The translations under genes were made by a program, and so were the position numbers. Positions 51,790 to 59,481 of a stretch of 64,000 nt of DNA are shown piece after piece (position 1 is the first letter of the stretch; the number at the start of each line of letters is the position of its first letter). The DNA comes from Saprospira grandis (GTDB lineage Bacteria > Bacteroidota > Bacteroidia > Chitinophagales > Saprospiraceae): the NCBI RefSeq assembly GCF_027594745.1, contig NZ_CP110854.1:3365501-3429500 (forward strand). The letters are read 5' to 3'. The notes under the pieces are model-generated. The model saw nothing but the letters and a program-made list of their open reading frames with translations, was not told the DNA's origin and made no database searches.

Positions 51790-53478
51790 TTATTCTTGGG
51801 CCAAAAAGGCTCTGACGGGACGCAGGGCTTTTTCTACGGTATCGGGCAAAAAAGGCGATTGTAAATTGGCGATTTCCAATAATTTGAGGAAAGAATGGCG
51901 GCCACCAGTTTCGCAAAGTTTGATGTAATCGCTCCACGCTTTTTCGGGCGCCTGAAGTTGGCGATCCCAAAACTGAAAGGCGCAAATTTGGGCCAAAACA
52001 TAATCAATATAATAGAAAGGGCTGGCAAAAATATGCGTTTGGCGCTGCCAGTAGCCGCCTCTTTGCAAGAAAGGCTGTCCCGATTCGCTTGATTTGAGAT
52101 GGGGCAGATAGCGCTCTTCTAGCTCCAGCCAAGCGGCATTGCGCTGGGCGGGCGTCCATTCTGGGTGTTCATAGACTAAGTGCTGAAACTCATCGACAGC
52201 AGCGCCATAGGGCAAAAAGGTGACGGCTCCGCTAAGATGGGCCAATTTGAACTTCTCGCTATCCTCTTTGAAGAACTGCTCGACCCAAGGCCAGCTAAAG
52301 AACTCCATACTCATCGAGTGGATTTCGCAGGCCTCATAAGTGGGCCAAATATAGTCGGGATCGGCTCCAGAGCGGCCCGTTAGGTAGCATTGAAAAGCGT
52401 GGCCCGCCTCATGGGTAAGGACCGTAAAATCATGGGCGCTACCATTAAAATTGGAGAAAATAAAGGGCGCCTGATATTCGCGGAGATAAGTGCAATAGCC
52501 CCCATTTCGCTTGCCATCTTTGGAGGCTAGTTCGAGCAGGCCTTTGTCCTGCATAAAGCGGAAAAACTCCTTTGTTTCTGCAGACAGCTCGCTATACATC
52601 TGATCGGCCTGTTGGACCATCCAGTCCACATCGCCTTTGGGCGTAGGGTTGCCATCCAAAAACTCTAGGGCAAAATCGTAGAACTCCATCTTATCGATAC
52701 CGATGCGTTCCGCTTGTTTTTTGTAGAGGGTTTGGGCCAGGGGCACCACCTGCTCCTCAATCTGCTTGCGGAATTTGGCCACCTCTTGGGGACCATAATC
52801 GCTGCGGGCCATGCGGGCATAACCCAGTTCGATATAATTCTCATAGCCCAGCTTTTGGGCCATTTTGTGGCGTAGCTTGACGAGCTGGTCAAAAATATCT
52901 TCCACCTCTTCCGAGATACTATCATAGTACTCCCATTTGGCCGTTTGAGCGCCTTTGCGCTGGCCTCTATCGGTAGAGAGCTCTAGGGGACTGAGGGTAG
53001 AAAGATTGTAGGTTTCGCCTTCAAATTCGATTTGGGCCTGCGCCTTAATCTCTTGATAGCGAGTAGAAAGGCGGTTTTGCTCTTTGAGGTCCTCAATAAT
53101 TTCGGGCTGAAAGGTTTTGAGGGCCATCTCCTCCAAATTGAAGAGATGCTGGCCCAACTGCTCGGCCATTTCGGCCTTGTGCGGAGAGGCCAAAAGCGCC
53201 TTGCTAAAGGCATTGGATAGGGCCGAAATCTCTGGAGCCGCCTGATCGAAAAAGCTCTTTTCTTCTTGATAAAAAGCATCGCGAGTATCAATAGAATGGC
53301 GGACCGAAGCCAGATTGTAAGGGCCACTAAAGCGCAAGCTCAAATCTGAAATCTGCTGCCGAATGGCAATGGCATCTTGGGCCGTAGGGGCCGCCTCAAA
53401 GGCCTTGAGGAGGGCCTGGTATTCGCTTTTGATCTGCTCAAGCGCTGGGCGCTGATACGGAAAGTCTTTAAATTGCAT
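51790..53478 (-). CDS. pepF: M3-family oligoendopeptidase
   Basis: A 562-residue zinc metallopeptidase of the PepF/M3B family that cleaves cytoplasmic oligopeptides. The zinc motif THEAGHAFQCYL lies near residues 352-363 and the third ligand Glu lies downstream in TYEACEIHSMSMEFF, exactly the family spacing. The N-terminal helical domain (to about 200) is also typical. No signal peptide. Ordinary codon use. It is divergent from the caspase gene. Confidence 0.93.
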   Translation of the reverse strand: MQFKDFPYQRPALEQIKSEYQALLKAFEAAPTAQDAIAIRQQISDLSLRFSGPYNLASVRHSIDTRDAFYQEEKSFFDQAAPEISALSNAFSKALLASPHKAEMAEQLGQHLFNLEEMALKTFQPEIIEDLKEQNRLSTRYQEIKAQAQIEFEGETYNLSTLSPLELSTDRGQRKGAQTAKWEYYDSISEEVEDIFDQLVKLRHKMAQKLGYENYIELGYARMARSDYGPQEVAKFRKQIEEQVVPLAQTLYKKQAERIGIDKMEFYDFALEFLDGNPTPKGDVDWMVQQADQMYSELSAETKEFFRFMQDKGLLELASKDGKRNGGYCTYLREYQAPFIFSNFNGSAHDFTVLTHEAGHAFQCYLTGRSGADPDYIWPTYEACEIHSMSMEFFSWPWVEQFFKEDSEKFKLAHLSGAVTFLPYGAAVDEFQHLVYEHPEWTPAQRNAAWLELEERYLPHLKSSESGQPFLQRGGYWQRQTHIFASPFYYIDYVLAQICAFQFWDRQLQAPEKAWSDYIKLCETGGRHSFLKLLEIANLQSPFLPDTVEKALRPVRAFLAQE

Positions 53479-53554
53479 ATTTATGGTTGTGTGTGGAATA
53501 AGGAAGACTGCTAAGGTACAACCATCTTTTTGGAAATGGGGGAGGATTATTTTT

Positions 53555-53582
53555 TTTGTTGGGGGGGGGATTCTTATATTTA
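53555..53582 (+). promoter_or_regulatory. Probable promoter of the caspase-like gene with a G9 tract in the spacer
   Basis: TTTG (53555-53558) and TATATTTA (53575-53582, 7 of 8 to TAnnTTTG) are 16 bases apart, short of the usual 19-23. Nine consecutive G (53561-53569) occupy the spacer, so slippage would change spacing. A small hairpin GTGC/GCAC (53592-53605) follows. Confidence 0.4.
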
Positions 53583-53636
53583 CTTGACATAGTGCCGAGT
53601 AGCACTTCTTTTAGTTAAAACTAATAACCAAGCAAG

Positions 53637-56633
53637 ATGAAAAACTACTTATTAGCAATAGGGGTTAATGAATATGAATCTAACCGATTTAAAACATTGT
53701 CAAATGCAGAGTCTGATACTCAAAAATTAATAAAGATTTTAGAAGAAAGATATGGTTTTGAAGAATTAAGATATCTTTTAGGTGAGGAAGCTTCTAGAAA
53801 GAATATAGTGAATTCATTTATAGAATTGAAGCATTTAGATGAAGAGAGTAATTTGATATTGTTTTTTGCAGGACATGGTGAAATGGATCCTGATACAGAA
53901 AGAGGTTATTTGGTGCCTTATGACGGTACAGAGAGAGCAGAGTGGATTTCTTATACTACCCTTTTACATGACTACCTTACTTTAATTAAATCTAAACATG
54001 TATTACTAATACTTGACTGCTGTTTTTCAGGAAGTTTTATAACAAGAGGAGGAGGATCTTTAAGGGGCAGGAATGATAGTTATGATAAAAGGTATCTGCA
54101 ATCATCACGATATCTTTTAGCTTCAGGAGGAAAGGAGCCTGTGTCTGATGGTAGAGAGGAAAGCCCATTTTTTCAAAGGCTTAAAATGTACTTAGAAGAA
54201 AATACAAAGGCTAAGTTTGCTGTATCTGAACTTGGAGCAGAGTTGAAAAAGAAAGTAGGTGAAGATGTTCTGCAACAGCCTATTTGTGAACCTATTCAAG
54301 AACTGAAAAATCATGTAGCAGGCGGAGAGTTTGTCTTTTTTTTAAAGAATGAATTTGTCGAAGATAAAGATGGGGCCACTGAGGATGATTTTGAATACGA
54401 CTTACAGATTAACGATGATTTTGATTTATACCTAAATGATTTAGGTATAAAGATAACACACAGTAAAGTTCCCGAAGTAAATTTAGTAGACTTATTTGTG
54501 CCTCCTGATTTTAGCTTAGATAGATCTAAAGATGGAAAGGGAAAGTTAAAGACATATGTATTTGATAAAATAATTACTAAAGATAAAAACATCTATTTAG
54601 GCGAAGATAAAAGTGGTAAAACAACATTGGCAAAAAGGTTGTTTTGTAGTAAATATATTGAGAGTTTTATCCCAGTTATAGTTAGAGGTAAAAATGTACG
54701 TAAACCAGATAAAAAAACAATAATTTCTCTGGTCGAAAAAGGCCTATTAGAACAATATAACCTTTCTAAAGATAAGGCGAAGAAATTAGCTAAAGATGCT
54801 CAAAAAATAGTAGTCATTATTGATGATTATGACGGAATTAATCTTAAAGAGAATAAATTTAGGTTACTCTTTTTCAAGAATTTATCATCCACTTATAAAC
54901 ATGTACACGTTTTTAGCTCTCCAGCGATTAGGTTAGATGCTTTGGATGATAGTAGTATATGTTCAGAAGCTTATTCTGAGTATAGTATGTATACTATACT
55001 ACCATTAGGGCATTTGAAAAGAGAAGAGATAGTTAAAAAATGGTATTTTTTAGGAGAGAAAGAAGGAATAGAGTCTGCAGATGAGGTTTTCTGGAGTAAA
55101 GTTGATTTAGCTAAGAGTCAAATTAAGAATGCTTTAGGGCGAAATTATGTCCCTTCTTATCCTTTGTTTATTATTACATTACTTCAATCATTAGAAGGTA
55201 ATGTACAAAAGCCTGAATATACTTTACATGGTTTTTATTATGAATTATTGATAAATAATGCTCTATCAAATGTTTTAAAAGAAACAAATGATATAAGCTT
55301 TTATCATAATTATATGACAAATTTAGCCTTCTTTTTATATGAAAATGGAGATACCTCTATTGAATTCCAAGAGTTTAAGGAATTTCATAATTTGTATTCT
55401 GAGAAGTTTTCAATTCCTAGTACATATGAACCTAAATCAACTTTAGGATACCTGGAAAGAGCTAAGCTATTAGTCGTTAAAGGGTCAGTTATAGATGTTA
55501 AATATAAATATATATTTTATTTTTTCTTGGCTAAGTTTTTTGCAGATAATTTAAACAGTAGTGAGCCCTTTGATACAGATAAAGAAAACGCTTTATGTCA
55601 ATATAATGGTAAGACTTATGGAGAAATGGTTCGTGGTAATATATCAAAAATGTGTAAGAAGTTACATGTTGAGAAGTATTCTTCTATAGTAATGTTTTTA
55701 ACTCATTTGTCTAAAGATAAATTTATAATAAAGCAAGTTCTTAAAATAACAAATGAATTATTTGAAAGTGTGTCAGAGGCTAACTTAGATAAGGATGTTG
55801 CCCCCATTAACAAGTTGATAGAACACGTACCTAAAAAAATTATTGAAAGGAAAAGTCAAGATACTATACGGAAAGAAAGGAATCAAGAAAAAGATTCTAT
55901 AGATATGCTTGAAAAGGAGTTTAATGATGAAGCGGAATTTATTGAGCCAATTGGAATTGGAGAGGATTTATATGAAGATGATTTTGGAGATCTAGATATG
56001 TTTTCGGAATATAATTTTGCTTTTAAGGCTATTGAGATTCTTGGACAAATTGCAAAAAAACATTGGGGGGCTTTAACTGGAGGTGAAAAAGAGGAAATTA
56101 TAAAGTGCGCATGTGATTTAACGTTGAGGACAAATACATACTTTTTTGATAAAATTTTAGAAAATAAAATAGCTCTTATCAGAGAAATAGAGTCTATTTT
56201 AAAGAAAGACCTGGTTTTGAAAAAAGGGTTGCCCCAAGAGATAGAAGAAGCTACTAGGCAATATATATTTGATTTGTGTTCAATGATTACATATGGAATA
56301 ATAACTAAGTTAGGGGCTTCAATCGGGTACAAAAAATTACAGAACTCAATGGATGCTTTGGTTAATAAGAATCCTAATAATGCAAATAAAATTATTCAAA
56401 TAGCATTTTCTACTAGTTACGGGGTTCTTCCATCTTCTGTGATGGATCAAATAGCAAAAGAATTTGAAAATAATTATCTTCCATTTTCTGTTCTTCGAAG
56501 AATAGTTGTTAACTATATATATATGTTCCCAGTGTCTAGTAATAAGCGTCAGAAAATATTTCATGCATTCCATATTGAAGAGAAAGCACAAATAGTTATA
56601 GGTAAAAATTCTAAAATTAAAATAAAAAATTAA
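53637..56633 (+). CDS. Caspase-like peptidase fused to a STAND-type P-loop ATPase
   Basis: A 998-residue, strongly AT-rich gene unlike its neighbours. Residues 1-235 form a caspase-fold (C14) domain: beta strand LLAIGVNEY, catalytic His80 in FFAGHGEMD and catalytic Cys129 in LDCCFSGSF. After an acidic linker (about 240-305), a P-loop NTPase follows: Walker A GEDKSGKTT (322-330) and Walker B IVVIIDDYDG (391-400), then HVFSSPA, in the order of STAND/NACHT ATPases. Residues 600-998 are helical and probably the sensor. No membrane segment or signal. Bacterial caspase-STAND proteins are known or suspected in immunity and programmed cell death; a phage-sensing role is inference. It stands alone, between divergent pepF and convergent capA. 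Confidence 0.88.
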   Translation: MKNYLLAIGVNEYESNRFKTLSNAESDTQKLIKILEERYGFEELRYLLGEEASRKNIVNSFIELKHLDEESNLILFFAGHGEMDPDTERGYLVPYDGTERAEWISYTTLLHDYLTLIKSKHVLLILDCCFSGSFITRGGGSLRGRNDSYDKRYLQSSRYLLASGGKEPVSDGREESPFFQRLKMYLEENTKAKFAVSELGAELKKKVGEDVLQQPICEPIQELKNHVAGGEFVFFLKNEFVEDKDGATEDDFEYDLQINDDFDLYLNDLGIKITHSKVPEVNLVDLFVPPDFSLDRSKDGKGKLKTYVFDKIITKDKNIYLGEDKSGKTTLAKRLFCSKYIESFIPVIVRGKNVRKPDKKTIISLVEKGLLEQYNLSKDKAKKLAKDAQKIVVIIDDYDGINLKENKFRLLFFKNLSSTYKHVHVFSSPAIRLDALDDSSICSEAYSEYSMYTILPLGHLKREEIVKKWYFLGEKEGIESADEVFWSKVDLAKSQIKNALGRNYVPSYPLFIITLLQSLEGNVQKPEYTLHGFYYELLINNALSNVLKETNDISFYHNYMTNLAFFLYENGDTSIEFQEFKEFHNLYSEKFSIPSTYEPKSTLGYLERAKLLVVKGSVIDVKYKYIFYFFLAKFFADNLNSSEPFDTDKENALCQYNGKTYGEMVRGNISKMCKKLHVEKYSSIVMFLTHLSKDKFIIKQVLKITNELFESVSEANLDKDVAPINKLIEHVPKKIIERKSQDTIRKERNQEKDSIDMLEKEFNDEAEFIEPIGIGEDLYEDDFGDLDMFSEYNFAFKAIEILGQIAKKHWGALTGGEKEEIIKCACDLTLRTNTYFFDKILENKIALIREIESILKKDLVLKKGLPQEIEEATRQYIFDLCSMITYGIITKLGASIGYKKLQNSMDALVNKNPNNANKIIQIAFSTSYGVLPSSVMDQIAKEFENNYLPFSVLRRIVVNYIYMFPVSSNKRQKIFHAFHIEEKAQIVIGKNSKIKIKN

Positions 56634-56636
56634 CTA

Positions 56637-57758
56637 CTACTCCCTAAAAAACCAACCATCCTCCCGAATCCACAACAGGCTCTCCGGAAAATCCGAACGG
56701 CTGAGCTCTCTTAAGTCATTTATCGCCAAACCTTTGGGGTCCAAACGGGGCATGCCCCCATGTTTTTGGACAATGGGAATAATTTGTCCCGCCAAAAATT
56801 GCCCCTCTCGCCCCAAGGCAACTCGCAGCAGGGGCGCATGGGCTCCATAACGACTCATCCGAAAGCTGTAGGTGCAAAAATTCCCCAAACTATAGAGGAT
56901 CAAACGCTCTTTGTAGAGCTCCATGCCCCGACTCACATGCGGACCAGTACCAATAATGAGGTCGGCCCCCGCATCTACGCAAAGATGGGCGGTCTCATAG
57001 AGGTTGCCCCGATTAAAACCCAGAAAAATCTCGGCTTTTTCCTTGGGCTGATGCCGATATTCCGACCCCTCGGCCCCTCCATGCAAAGAAACAATTAGGA
57101 GCTCCGAATTGGCCTTGGCTTTTCGGATTTGCGCCCGAACCGCTGCCGTATCTTTCATATTAAAGCTGCCATAAAAAGGCGAAAAAGCACAAAATGCACA
57201 AGAACGACCCGCCCGAACAAAATACACACAGGGCCGATGCGCCAATCCCGCGGGCATAAATCCCATGTCTTGCAGTTGCCGTTCTGTATTCAAGCGGTCG
57301 GCCCGCCCAAAATCATCCATATGGTTGCTGGCAATGTTCAAAATGTCAAAGCCCGCCCGCTGAAAAGGCTTTACATAAACAGGGGGCAAACGAAAGCGAA
57401 AGCAGCTTTTAGGGTCATAACAAGCCTTGGGCCGCCCGCCAGAATCCCGCAAAACGGTCTCAAAATTTCCAAAACTAAGCTCGGCCTCCCGCAAATAGGG
57501 CAGGAGCTGCTCCCCAATCAAATCTCGCCCCAAATGAGGCGGCAAAAGCACCATCGGATGATTGGTCCCCGGCACAATATCCCCCACCGCAGCCAACCAA
57601 AAACTATCCTTCGGCGCAGGGGACATAGGCCAATCCCTAACCGCCGCCAAACTATCTGCTGCCGACTGATAAAGCGGGGGCGGAGCCGCCTCAGGCCCTA
57701 ACTTTTCTGAGCCGCAAGACCAAAATAAAAGACAAAGGAATAGAAGGTAATAAGGCAT
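56637..57758 (-). CDS. CapA-family lipoprotein
   Basis: A 373-residue protein with a lipoprotein signal (LFLCLLFWSC, Cys15) and a CapA/PgsA-type metallophosphoesterase-like domain: AAVGDIVPGTNH (about 52-63), FGNFETVLRD (about 96-105), LNIASNHMDDFG (about 144-155), VSLHGGAEGSEY (about 218-229) and GTGPHVSRGMELY (about 268-280). CapA proteins are named for poly-gamma-glutamate capsule synthesis, but lone copies often act on unknown substrates. No pgs or cap partners are near. The stop lies four bases beyond the convergent caspase gene stop. Confidence 0.85.
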   Translation of the reverse strand: MPYYLLFLCLLFWSCGSEKLGPEAAPPPLYQSAADSLAAVRDWPMSPAPKDSFWLAAVGDIVPGTNHPMVLLPPHLGRDLIGEQLLPYLREAELSFGNFETVLRDSGGRPKACYDPKSCFRFRLPPVYVKPFQRAGFDILNIASNHMDDFGRADRLNTERQLQDMGFMPAGLAHRPCVYFVRAGRSCAFCAFSPFYGSFNMKDTAAVRAQIRKAKANSELLIVSLHGGAEGSEYRHQPKEKAEIFLGFNRGNLYETAHLCVDAGADLIIGTGPHVSRGMELYKERLILYSLGNFCTYSFRMSRYGAHAPLLRVALGREGQFLAGQIIPIVQKHGGMPRLDPKGLAINDLRELSRSDFPESLLWIREDGWFFRE

Positions 57759-57819
57759 AACAGAAGCTTTTGTATGGACCGAAAGATAGCGCTTATGAAG
57801 CTTTTTTTTATTTCTTTTT

Positions 57820-57944
57820 GGGGCCTCCGCTGCGGCTTTGCCTTGCGGCGCTACGCTTCAGGGCTCGCAGGTCTGCTCGGCCCTGCGGCCTGACGGCCTT
57901 GGTCTGCGGCTGCGCCGCCCCCTTTCGCATCGCTAGGCCGCTCA
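57820..57944 (+). repeat. GC-rich intergenic element, B type, plus orientation
   Basis: Starts GGGGCCTCCGCTGCGGC; hairpins include GCGGCCTGACGGCC and GCGGC/GCCGC. It opens the 1.7-kb gene-free stretch 57759-59481, which is filled almost entirely by repeats. Confidence 0.88.
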
Positions 57945-58048
57945 TCTGCCTTTTTTATTTTGGCTTTCTTCTTTGGCGGCTGGGCAATTTGTGGCCCTTA
58001 GCATAGCAATTGTTTTTATCGCTGAATTTTGTGTGGAGTTGTTCTGCG

Positions 58049-58202
58049 CCATGGGCTGAAGCCCATGGTTGTGGGTCTATGCAAACTGGCGGGCTAAAGC
58101 CCTTGCTTGCTATAAATGATATGGGCCGATGGTTTTAACCATCGGCTCATTTTTATTGTGCTTAGTATGGCCGCTTTTGTTGCTGTAGGTTTCAACCTAC
58201 AG
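58049..58202. repeat. Four palindromes, near-copy of 8868-9044
   Basis: CCATGGGCTGAAGCCCATGG (58049-58068), GCAAACTGGCGGGCTAAAGCCC with outer arm (58081-58110), GGCCGATGGTT/AACCATCGGCT (58121-58150) and CTGTAGGTTTCAACCTACAG (58183-58202), in the same order as at 8.9-9.0 kb. Confidence 0.9.
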
Positions 58203-58257
58203 GTATATATCGATCCTACAGGCCCCCTTATATCTTACAACATGTTCCATTTGGGGT

Positions 58258-58911
58258 ATGCTATTCGGAATTTGTGAAATGGCATTTGTAAAGCGGGTTA
58301 TGCTATTCGCAATTTGTGAAACGGCAATTGTAAAGCGGGGGATGCTATTCGGAATTTGTGAAATGGCAATTGTAAAGCGGGGGATGCTATTCGGAATTTG
58401 TGAAACGGCAATTGTAAAGCGGGGGATGCTATTCGTAATTTGTGAAATGGCAATTGTAAAGCGGGGGATGCTATTCGGAATTTGTGAAACGGCAATTGTA
58501 AAGCGGGGGATGCTATTCGCAATTTGTGAAACGGCAATTGTAAAGTGGGTTATGCTATTCGCAATTTGTGAAACGGCAATTGTAAAGTGGGGGATGCTAT
58601 TCGTAATTTGTGAAATGGCAATTGTAAAGCGGGGGATGCTATTCGCAATTTGTGAAACGGCAATTGTAAAGCGGGGGATGCTATTCGCAATTTGTGAAAT
58701 GGCAATTGTAAAGCGGGGGATGCTATTCGCAATTTGTGAAACGGCAATTGTAAAGTGGGGGATGCTATTCGCAATTTGTGAAATGGCAATTGTAAAGTGG
58801 GAGATGCTATTCGCAATTTGTGAAATGGCATTTGTAAAGCGGGTTATGCTATTCGCAATTTGTGAAATGGCATTTGTAAAGTGGGAGATGCTATTCGGAA
58901 TTTGTGTATAG
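58258..58911. repeat. 42-bp tandem repeat array, 15.6 units
   Basis: Units begin ATGCTATTC at 58258, 58300, 58342 and every 42 bases up to 58888, where the last is cut after 24. Consensus halves: ATGCTATTCGCAATTTGTG then AAACGGCAATTGTAAAGCG plus GGG. About six positions vary (C/T, G/C, A/T, end bases GG/TT/AG). The period is 3 x 14, so it stays open on the plus strand (217 codons, 58258-58911) and in two minus frames (251 codons, 58197-58952). I see no start signal, signal peptide or outside homology, so coding is doubtful. No spacers, so not CRISPR. Confidence 0.92.
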
Positions 58912-58924
58912 TTACATACTATCT

Positions 58925-59120
58925 GTACCTGCAGCCTAAAGGCCGCAGCCAATCTAGTTGGGCCATCATTTTGCTCGCCGCAGCGGCTTAAAAGCCCCTG
59001 CTTTTTAGGAGTTAGGGGTAGGTTTTGTTTTCAGGTCCTGCGGCTTTTAAGCTGCAGGCCATGGGGCTACCAAAATCTAGCTTAATTGTTCCGAAATTGG
59101 CTGCGGCTTTTAAGCTGCAG
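58925..59120. repeat. GC-rich palindromes with repeated CTGCGGCTTTTAAGCTGCAG
   Basis: The 20-base palindrome occurs at 59038-59057 and again exactly at 59101-59120; related fragments are at 58927-58950 and 58986-59000. A module CCCTAGGCGCAAAAAGGGCA follows (59122-59141), shared with 51140-51165. Confidence 0.8.
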
Positions 59121-59175
59121 CTCCCTAGGCGCAAAAAGGGCATACACAAAATTTTCAACCTACAGGCCCATATAG

Positions 59176-59306
59176 CAGGCGGCGCAGCCGCCGCAGGCCT
59201 AGCGATGTGCAGCAGTGCGGCGCAGCCGCAGACCAAGGCCGTCAGGCCGCAGGGCCGAGCGAATAGCGAGCTGCGGAACGTAGCGCCCGCCGAAGGCGGG
59301 AGGCCC
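59176..59306 (-). repeat. GC-rich intergenic element, B type, minus orientation
   Basis: From GCAGGCGGCGCAGCCGCC to CGGGAGGCCCC; almost the mirror of 50971-51098. Confidence 0.88.
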
Positions 59307-59311
59307 CAAAA

Positions 59312-59405
59312 CATCAGCGAGCTGCGACAACAAGGCTAAAAGCCGCAGTTCGACGACCAAAGGGAGTAAACGTAGCGCCGACGAGCGTAGCGAGGCGGAG
59401 GCCCC
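59312..59405 (-). repeat. Partial GC-rich element, minus orientation
   Basis: Only the 5' part of a B element (GCGCCGACGAGCG...GCGGAGGCCCC) preceded by the 46-base sub-module also seen at 4071-4118. It ends 76 bases before the methylase-kinase gene. Confidence 0.75.
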
Positions 59406-59481
59406 AAAACAACAAGCAGATAGATGTTAATAAAAAACCCTATATTTAGAGACACACTATAACCGACAAGCCAAAATACCT

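Noticed and set aside
58258..58911. CRISPR array
   Set aside because: The 42-base units are contiguous with no unique spacers, and no cas gene is in the window.
57759..59481. Insertion sequence or prophage remnant in the large gene-free gap
   Set aside because: No transposase, integrase or phage-like frame is visible; the gap is explained by repeats.
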